DNA of 64,000 nucleotides from Prevotella sp. Rep29. GTDB lineage: Bacteria; Bacteroidota; Bacteroidia; Bacteroidales; Bacteroidaceae. Below, one piece after another: positions 55,106 to 61,288 of this stretch. The stretch's first letter is position 1, and the number at the start of each line of letters is the position of its first letter. Location of the stretch: positions 1,922,001 to 1,986,000 of the forward strand of contig NZ_CP047159.1 in assembly GCF_019551475.1 (NCBI RefSeq), read 5' to 3'. The translations under genes and the position numbers were made by a program. Under the pieces are notes generated by a model, which was not told the DNA's origin, made no database searches, and worked only from the letters and a program-made list of their open reading frames with translations.

Positions 55106-56296
55106 TTATTTTCTACAGCCTCCAACAACTCTATCACCAATCAACAGTTCAAAAATATGCCATCGCCCACCATCCAGATATCTACTCAGATAAATTGATT
55201 TCGAATGATTTCCTTTTTCAATGTTCACATTTGAAGAACTTGATGTATTATAATAATAGTTTTCTCCCAAAGCTCTAACTTTTAAAGTAAGATTCGCATC
55301 CCTAAAACCATAATAATCAAATGATAAGTATCCTGTACTATAATCAAAAGATGTATTTTTTACAATGAATGGTGCTATTTCATTCATAGAACTTTTAAAT
55401 CCTTCAAAAGATTCTTCAATCTGCTGACGTTGCTCTCTCTCGACTTCCAAATCAGACTTAATGCTATCAATATCTTTTTTCATCATGGATATTTTTGAAT
55501 TCTTATTATCTATTGTTCGATTAGCATCAGAAAGTTCTTCTTTCGTCTCATTCAAACTTCCGTTCAACAGCAACAATCCAATACCACAGGTAATAACTGC
55601 AAAACACAAAAGAATCACATAAGTAAATTGTTTCTTTTGCTGACTGATTTTCCTATTTTTATCTATTAATTCATTATTTTCATTTTTTAATTTTTCAATT
55701 ATGCTATCTTTTGCTTTTAATGTGTGGATAAAACTTGTAACTCGCTCTATTTCAGCATCGGTTTTTACTATATATAAATTGGGGTACCGTTTCATCGCTT
55801 CCACAACTTCATCCTTCGACATTTCTAAGCTAATCTCCAAACAATCGTTTATTGATATTGAGAAATCCATCGGTGGCAAATCTTGAGAATTAGAGCCAGA
55901 GATGTTGATACGTTCAATTATCTTTGTTGTGTATTCGTTTAGAGCTACAGATTCCTCAACATAGCTTTTTATTGACCATTCCAAACTCCCATTTGTCGAC
56001 ATGTGAAGAATTTCGCCGGCATTAATCATATCTGCATAGACATCATCAAATACGGAGAACAAAAAATCCACATCATTATAAATACAATCTATACATAAAC
56101 AAATGCCAAAATAATTGTTGCTGAACTTCCTGACATATCCATAGTGGAGCAAATTGCCCTCCCGATGGATGACAATTTGCCCTTCATTTTTAGATTGTCT
56201 TAAGAACTGCTCAAAAAATGTTTTGGTATGGTCTCCTGGATAAGATGAGAATCCTCCAGGCAGTGAGCCAAAATAGTATATCTGTGGTTTCATCAC
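55106..56296 (-). CDS. Single-pass membrane protein with soluble N-domain, coiled coil and outer beta domain (GTPase cassette gene 5)
   Basis: A 396-residue protein without a signal peptide. Residues 1-185 form a cytoplasmic domain (QIYYFGSLPGGFSSYPGDHT; HYGYVRKFSNNYFGICLCID). A short charged coil (about 190-222), one membrane helix (224-246), a long coiled coil (about 247-300) and a C-terminal beta-rich domain (about 305-396; SFDYSTGYLSFDYYGF) follow. Its N-domain weakly resembles that of the protein encoded at 56845 (RxxxNYFGICL against RGSYFALSL). It may be the sensor or scaffold of the GTPase cassette. Its start overlaps the protease gene stop by four bases (ATGA). Confidence 0.7.
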   Translation of the reverse strand: MMKPQIYYFGSLPGGFSSYPGDHTKTFFEQFLRQSKNEGQIVIHREGNLLHYGYVRKFSNNYFGICLCIDCIYNDVDFLFSVFDDVYADMINAGEILHMSTNGSLEWSIKSYVEESVALNEYTTKIIERINISGSNSQDLPPMDFSISINDCLEISLEMSKDEVVEAMKRYPNLYIVKTDAEIERVTSFIHTLKAKDSIIEKLKNENNELIDKNRKISQQKKQFTYVILLCFAVITCGIGLLLLNGSLNETKEELSDANRTIDNKNSKISMMKKDIDSIKSDLEVEREQRQQIEESFEGFKSSMNEIAPFIVKNTSFDYSTGYLSFDYYGFRDANLTLKVRALGENYYYNTSSSSNVNIEKGNHSKSIYLSRYLDGGRWHIFELLIGDRVVGGCRK

Positions 56297-56841
56297 TCAA
56301 ATCGGATAACTTTTTTCCTTAAATCTACAGTGTAAGACTTCTTTGCCAAATTATCAATAACAGATGAACCTACAAGGATTGCCGCTTCCATATTAGGCTC
56401 TAATATCGCTGCAATATCCTTCAACGTATGTGGCTTCCCGTTCTTGTCCATTATTGTTACTTCCCGAAGATTGAACACCCTCTTTTGAACAATACTTCCA
56501 TCTGCCATTTGAACAGGAATAGGGGGGCGTTCATCTGAATCTCTCAACGTACCCTGTTTCATCATATCTAGTGCTTCCATAGGGGATATCAATATACCAG
56601 AACACCCTGTGTCAAAAATTGCATCGTAACTGTTCTTGCCATTAAGGTTGACATGAATTGTTTTAAGATTGCTATCCGTCTGCTTGAAATCGATTTCGAA
56701 TACGTTATTGGAAACTTCCTGCTTTTTCTTGCCTCCTTTCATTTCATATTTATAAGGATCGTATTCACTTCTCTTTGAGTTGCAGGATGCTAATAACAAG
56801 ACTGTTATCAGCATAAGTGTTGTTTTAACTAGCTTTTTCAT
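56293..56841 (-). CDS. Retropepsin-like aspartic protease lipoprotein (GTPase cassette gene 4)
   Basis: A 182-residue lipoprotein (lipobox LLASC, C20) with a retropepsin-like domain: strand HVNLNGKNSYDAIFDTGCSG with catalytic Asp in DTG (77-79), VQMADGSIVQKRVFNL as the flap-like hairpin, and ILVGSSVIDNL as the conserved late strand. As a single-domain protease it would act as a dimer at the periplasmic face, where it could cut the extracytoplasmic domains of its membrane neighbours. It is three bases after the gene at 56845. Confidence 0.82.
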   Translation of the reverse strand: MKKLVKTTLMLITVLLLASCNSKRSEYDPYKYEMKGGKKKQEVSNNVFEIDFKQTDSNLKTIHVNLNGKNSYDAIFDTGCSGILISPMEALDMMKQGTLRDSDERPPIPVQMADGSIVQKRVFNLREVTIMDKNGKPHTLKDIAAILEPNMEAAILVGSSVIDNLAKKSYTVDLRKKVIRFE

Positions 56842-56844
56842 GGT

Positions 56845-58170
56845 TTATTTTTTAGTTTTGTTATCACCTTCTGTACCCGTTTGCGGATTTTTTGTTTCAT
56901 TGACACGCTGTCTAGAACTGAAGCCTACCTGCGGATATTCTCCTCCTCTTGACCTATTTGATTTTTCTAATCTTTCTATCTTTTCATCTTTTTCTTTATT
57001 TTTTTGTTTATATGATTCTATATCTTGCTGTAGTTTAGACAACTCCCCCTGTAAATTGTGAATCTCTTCGTCTTTTTTCTGGAGTTCTTCTTTTAGTTGA
57101 TTGACAGGCACCATTTCAACCTGCCCAGTCATATCTTCGGAATCCTGGGACGATTTATTATCCCCAGAACATCCTTTCATGTTTAGAAGTAAACTCATGA
57201 CCATAAGCAATAGTAACATCGTATTTATTGCAGGCAAATAATCAGAGATTTTCTTTTTTTTCCTCTTTGTAGGAGGATAGTTGGGGGATTTTCCAACTCC
57301 ACCAAGAGATGCTACAGCTTGTGTCACTTTGCTGCGAAGATCCTCGTATTGCTGTTGTGATGCTTGGCTGCTTTGTTTAACCTGCTCATATTGATCCCTC
57401 AATGACGTTATCTCCTTTTTGAGCGCACTCAATCTCTTACCTTCATTGCGATTTGCTTCCTGCATAGTCACCTCAAGTTGCTTTGCAACACGTTCCAGTT
57501 CTGTGATTCTCAACGCCTTTGATTGGGCATCATTTTTTGCGGTTTGTGCCTCTTGGCGATACTTTATAGCCAATGCCGCAATATCATCTTTCGTATCTTC
57601 CTTCTCCGTAACGATGACACGTCCCTTGTCTTTTAGTAGTTGGACAAATGCCAAAGAGTCACAGTCATAAATACTGCAATAGGTATCTTTGGTAAATGTT
57701 GCTGTCTGGTGAAATGATCCGTCAAATGCTTTTTCCACGTTCCCCAAACTTACATAGGAAGATTGTAGTTTTGCACAGAGTTTTTCAAATGCTGCCGTAT
57801 TTTCAAAATTGGATACGACATATTGAACATTTGAGTTGAGATAGACCCCAAGAACATTTTCTTTGACGACCTTTTCTAGAAGTCTATACACATCGCTAAT
57901 TAATGCACAATATTTTTGGGGAAGAACCAGTGATAAAGCAAAGTAGCTTCCTCTACCTGCTGTATCTTTTACTTTTTCACTCAACAATAGCGTATATACG
58001 CTAGTCCAAGTTCCTTTCCAATAACGTGCTTCAACAAACAATGCTTCTGGCTCTTTAACCGGTCCAAGAGCAAAAAACTCATTTATAACTCTTCTCGCAA
58101 GTTCATAATCTATACCAGATGTGTAACGCTCACTGGCATCTAATGGTTTTCCATGAATAATAATCTCCAT
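56845..58170 (-). CDS. Membrane protein with GAP1-N-like domain and two coiled coils (GTPase cassette gene 3)
   Basis: A 441-residue protein. Residues 1-185 form a soluble domain beginning MEIIIHGKPLDASERYTSGI, with DTAGRGSYFALSLVLP; this resembles the GTPase-associated protein N-terminal domains described with TRAFAC GTPases in bacterial conflict systems, an assignment from memory. Then come a long coiled coil (about 195-285), a Lys-rich stop-transfer (TKRKKKK), one membrane helix (311-330) and a second coiled coil outside (about 352-405). It is six bases after the GTPase gene, so the two products probably interact. Confidence 0.7.
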   Translation of the reverse strand: MEIIIHGKPLDASERYTSGIDYELARRVINEFFALGPVKEPEALFVEARYWKGTWTSVYTLLLSEKVKDTAGRGSYFALSLVLPQKYCALISDVYRLLEKVVKENVLGVYLNSNVQYVVSNFENTAAFEKLCAKLQSSYVSLGNVEKAFDGSFHQTATFTKDTYCSIYDCDSLAFVQLLKDKGRVIVTEKEDTKDDIAALAIKYRQEAQTAKNDAQSKALRITELERVAKQLEVTMQEANRNEGKRLSALKKEITSLRDQYEQVKQSSQASQQQYEDLRSKVTQAVASLGGVGKSPNYPPTKRKKKKISDYLPAINTMLLLLMVMSLLLNMKGCSGDNKSSQDSEDMTGQVEMVPVNQLKEELQKKDEEIHNLQGELSKLQQDIESYKQKNKEKDEKIERLEKSNRSRGGEYPQVGFSSRQRVNETKNPQTGTEGDNKTKK

Positions 58171-58176
58171 ATCACT

Positions 58177-59121
58177 CTACCATTTATTTGTTATTTCTTT
58201 CCATAAATCACGTGGATATACATCCGCAGCAATATTGTAGGTCTTAAAAGTGTTTCCAAAATTATCTGTTTGTTTAGAAAACATGCCTGTACAAAATGTC
58301 TTAAAAGAGAAATTATCTACCGTCATCATAAATTTTGTTACTTTCATGGATGAAAACAACGACGGATAATATATTTCTGCATCTTTTCTTGCACCTTTAA
58401 GATCATTACACCCATTTATGTCTCCGAAGGGTGTCATATCAATCTTGTTATAAAGTAAGATAATCTTATCTCTATTTTTATTGATAGCTGGATAGAAATG
58501 ACCAAGAAAGCGTTGCTCATACGACTGCCGATGATAGCCGTCTACACGAAAAGATAAATCAGAGTCAAGATCAAGCAAAGCGACATAAGACTTAGGATTA
58601 TTACTTACCATAATAGCTGCCAAATATGGTTCTACCACATTATTTTTCCCTGCTCTTATCTTTGCTGGGTCTGTTGTATAAAAATCTTCACCAGGTGCTT
58701 CAAGCAGTTTGGCAACTTCCTGACCATTTTTATATACATTGACAAGCAAGAACTTTACAGTTCCTTGTAATGCCGTTGTGGTGTTAAGGCTATTTGCGAA
58801 GTCAATACAATCTTGTTGATACTGAACTGTGTTTAAGAATGTAGGATCCGTCTTTATCGTATAACCTTGGCTACGCAAAAATTTAGCTAAACGAACAAGT
58901 ATCATTGACTTTCCACTTGACGGAGGTCCTACGAACACAACTATTGGTACAGTCTGATTAACGATAGTTGGTGTTGCCACGCCACCAAGAGGTTCATCCA
59001 TTAGTGGTTGTGTGTCATTTTCACTATGTGATGTCAACACAGGATTCTCAATATTTTCTGCGGACACTTCAGGAGATGTTTGCTGTTGGAGATTATTTTC
59101 TCCAGATTCGATTATTCCCAT
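58177..59121 (-). CDS. TRAFAC-like GTPase (GTPase cassette gene 2)
   Basis: A 314-residue cytoplasmic P-loop protein. An acidic, disordered N-terminus (1-55) precedes G1 GPPSSGKS (65-72), a G3 region EAPGEDFY (141-148) in place of a standard DxxG, the strand VALLDLDSD, and G4 NKID (225-228), which favours GTP over ATP. This pattern fits the divergent double-GTPase group named in surveys of bacterial conflict systems. It probably acts as the switch of the cassette, reading or driving the membrane proteins on either side. AT-rich codon use unlike the housekeeping genes. Confidence 0.8.
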   Translation of the reverse strand: MGIIESGENNLQQQTSPEVSAENIENPVLTSHSENDTQPLMDEPLGGVATPTIVNQTVPIVVFVGPPSSGKSMILVRLAKFLRSQGYTIKTDPTFLNTVQYQQDCIDFANSLNTTTALQGTVKFLLVNVYKNGQEVAKLLEAPGEDFYTTDPAKIRAGKNNVVEPYLAAIMVSNNPKSYVALLDLDSDLSFRVDGYHRQSYEQRFLGHFYPAINKNRDKIILLYNKIDMTPFGDINGCNDLKGARKDAEIYYPSLFSSMKVTKFMMTVDNFSFKTFCTGMFSKQTDNFGNTFKTYNIAADVYPRDLWKEITNKW

Positions 59122-59148
59122 AATATTTAACTTTATTGATTAATCATT

Positions 59149-60228
59149 TTAAATCGTATCATAATTTCGAAAAAAAGCAAAAAGAAGAAAAGCAACAAGG
59201 TCGCATATCAAAGCTATGATAATCCATTGTAACATTGTCATATCGCCGAGACGCCCCTTAAAGATATCACTCCATACTGATATAGTATCAAACATGCGGT
59301 TAGAAGAATAAACTTTTGCCTTTTGTGCATATTTTGAATAATCTGATGGCATTTTTGCAATAACTTCTCCGTTTTGCTTATCGTTGTATTTATAGAATGC
59401 TGATATTGAACCATCTTTCAACACGTCAGGCAAATCGTTAATTTCAAGAAATTCTATGGTGCCAAGCATTTCGGTTAATTTATTATTTTGATTTTTTTGC
59501 CGTTCATAGTAGTTATCTATTACTGCTATCTTCTTATTTTTTTCTCCTTCCATACGGGTAATATATTTAACCTGTAAATCTTGTATGCGACTTCGCTGTG
59601 TCACACCTCTGTCACCAACATCACGTTTATCATCAAATATGATATACTCATTGTTATCTCCATACATTTTTGCATCCTTACGTAGGCTGCTTTCTGTTGA
59701 CTTTAATATACTTATACAAGCATCGCCAAAACCATAATGACCATCCATGGTGTTGACAATTTCACGTGAAAACGCCTGCTGATTAGTATTAACTACTGCT
59801 TCAATAGCCATTCGAGCTGCATTTTGTCGGTCATTTATAGCCTTAACTTCATTGGTTGTGTTATCAATAACATATTGTTTGGCACTTGCTAATTCTTTTG
59901 TAAGTATCGCATAACCATGTTTTTCTACGAAGAAATAATGTACATTTGTCGTAAAACTAAAGAGCCAAAAAATAAAGAATCCAAGAAGATTAAGCGCAAA
60001 TTTACTTCGAGATGCACCTACTCGCTTTTTCATTTCTATAATGGCGTTGGTCAGACACCACCCGGCTAAAACAGAGATAATCATAACCAATATGAAAATA
60101 AACCACATATTGGTGCCATTGAGTAAATTCAATGACAATGATGTTGCCGTAAAATAGGCACTAAGGCTTGCAAAGAGCAAATAGCCAACTAAACAAGCTA
60201 ATCTCAGAATAAGTTTTCCGTTTTTCAT
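59149..60228 (-). CDS. Four-helix membrane protein with large extracytoplasmic loop (GTPase cassette gene 1)
   Basis: A 359-residue protein. Three N-terminal helices (about 7-29, 41-63, 77-98) are followed by a 230-residue outer region rich in charged helices (about 105-330) and one C-terminal helix (335-355), which places both ends in the cytoplasm. This is a sensor-like layout, but no known ligand domain is recognised. It is the first gene of the run and starts 75 bases after the terminator of the upstream RNA. In its leader, CTTGAACT and AGTTCAAG (about 60253-60291) form an inverted repeat. Confidence 0.72.
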   Translation of the reverse strand: MKNGKLILRLACLVGYLLFASLSAYFTATSLSLNLLNGTNMWFIFILVMIISVLAGWCLTNAIIEMKKRVGASRSKFALNLLGFFIFWLFSFTTNVHYFFVEKHGYAILTKELASAKQYVIDNTTNEVKAINDRQNAARMAIEAVVNTNQQAFSREIVNTMDGHYGFGDACISILKSTESSLRKDAKMYGDNNEYIIFDDKRDVGDRGVTQRSRIQDLQVKYITRMEGEKNKKIAVIDNYYERQKNQNNKLTEMLGTIEFLEINDLPDVLKDGSISAFYKYNDKQNGEVIAKMPSDYSKYAQKAKVYSSNRMFDTISVWSDIFKGRLGDMTMLQWIIIALICDLVAFLLFAFFRNYDTI

Positions 60229-60303
60229 TTTTACTCACAGAAATTTTTGCCTCTTGAACTCCCGAATTCAGCATTAATAATTAAGTTCAAGTTTATGGAA
60301 ATG

Positions 60304-60629
60304 AAAAAAGGCATGGGAGTTTCTACTTCTCGCCCATCCCTGACCTCAGGCCTTCGCTTTGCCCCCGTACAAGGATAAGCAACGCAGCCAGCCCACGCCA
60401 AGCGATTATATTCTTATAATTCACTATACATAATAATATATAGTTAGAATATAAATCACCCACGCAGACGTTCCGTTGCATTACCTCTGTGTACGGTTTC
60501 AAAGTTGCGAAGTTTGAGGTCACAGAATAGTAACGTCCGTAAACGCCTTTTCGAGATTAGCCCTCACAATTGGTTCTTAATCTCATCCATCGATGTTTGA
60601 CCCACCTGCCCTCTAAGAGCTGGCTTCGT
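60304..60629 (-). ncRNA. Putative structured RNA of about 325 bases
   Basis: It has its own consensus promoter and ends in a hairpin with a T-run. Long-range pairs are visible on the minus strand: GCCAGC near the 5' end with GCTGGC late in the RNA; GAGATTA with TAATCTC; GACGTT with AACGTC enclosing CGTTAC/GTAATG and CTGTG/CACAG; and an AU hairpin ATATTCT/AGAATAT. It lacks the conserved cores of RNase P RNA, tmRNA and SRP RNA. The Rfam motif called Bacteroidales-1, known for a promoter and terminator at its ends, is one candidate. A 66-codon frame inside it looks accidental. Confidence 0.6.
60313..60337 (-). terminator. Terminator of the structured RNA
   Basis: ATGGG (60313-60317) pairs with CCCAT (60333-60337), with further AG/CT pairing inside. 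The A-run at 60304-60309 gives a run of T residues on the minus strand. It stands between the RNA and the GTPase cassette, so read-through here could control the cassette. Confidence 0.65.
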
Positions 60630-60635
60630 CGGTGA

Positions 60636-60667
60636 CAAAATTACGAATTTATTTTTATGCAAGCAAA
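60636..60667 (-). promoter_or_regulatory. Promoter of the structured RNA
   Basis: On the minus strand: TTTG (60664-60667), 20 bases, TAATTTTG (60636-60643). A near-perfect Bacteroidota promoter; transcription would begin about 60629. Confidence 0.78.
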
Positions 60668-60712
60668 TATTTTTTAGTCTTTTTTAATTCAACATGAATA
60701 AAACAACAAAAA

Positions 60713-60738
60713 CACGGATGTTTACTCAAACATCCGTG
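60713..60738 (-). terminator. Terminator of the thioesterase gene
   Basis: An 11-bp perfect stem (CACGGATGTTT at 60713-60723, complement at 60728-60738) with a 4-base loop. On the minus strand it is followed by TTTTTG. It lies 41 bases past the thioesterase stop. Confidence 0.88.
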
Positions 60739-60779
60739 CGCGCGTAAATAATTAATAATGTCTATTTCCTTATTACCAC

Positions 60780-61265
60780 TCAGAACGCCAGGAGTTCTTC
60801 GCCTTCGAGGTCGCAGGTGGTGAAGCCCATTTCGCGCGTTTTGTCCTCGTTCATGGCGTAATAGGTGACGTCGCCCTCTGCACAGAGTTGGCTTTGGGCG
60901 TTCTCAAGTGTGACGTGAATCGTGATAAAGTTGCGCTTGCTCTCAACGATATGCGCCCGGAGAATCAGCTGCGGGTCGGTGGTCATGACTGGTTTCTTGA
61001 ACGATACGCTCAGGCGGCTCGTCATGCCTGCCGTCTGCAACTTCCTGAAAACGACCCATCCGGCTGTCTCGTCGATGAGCGCACTGATGATGCCGCCGTG
61101 AAGGGTATCGACCCAACCTTGATAGTGCTCTTGCGGGCGCCAGAAGCTGACCACTTCGTCACCATCCTCGAAAAACTCCATGTGAAGCCCGATGGGATTG
61201 TCCGGTGAACATCCGAAGCAGTCGTATCCTTCTTTCTTGCTCCATGGATTCTTTATCTTTCTCAT
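60780..61265 (-). CDS. PaaI-family hotdog-fold thioesterase
   Basis: A 161-residue protein with the PaaI/YbgC-like core: CFGCSPDNPIGLHMEF, then QGWVDTLHGGIISALIDETAGW, where the HGG and Asp/Glu helix carry the active site, then SVSFKKPV. It should hydrolyse acyl-CoA thioesters in the cytoplasm; substrate unknown. A 23-base gap separates it from the DUF5686 gene upstream in transcription. Confidence 0.9.
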   Translation of the reverse strand: MRKIKNPWSKKEGYDCFGCSPDNPIGLHMEFFEDGDEVVSFWRPQEHYQGWVDTLHGGIISALIDETAGWVVFRKLQTAGMTSRLSVSFKKPVMTTDPQLILRAHIVESKRNFITIHVTLENAQSQLCAEGDVTYYAMNEDKTREMGFTTCDLEGEELLAF

Positions 61266-61288
61266 TGTCTTTTGTTTTTAACGATGTG

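Noticed and set aside
60323..60523. A 66-codon minus-strand frame inside the structured RNA
   Set aside because: Codons follow the paired segments of the RNA and no protein family is suggested; likely accidental.
60304..60629. RNase P RNA, tmRNA or SRP RNA as identity of the structured RNA
   Set aside because: No GAGGAAAGUCC core, no tRNA-like ends or tag frame, and no SRP GGAAGC-type tetraloop domain could be found on either strand.
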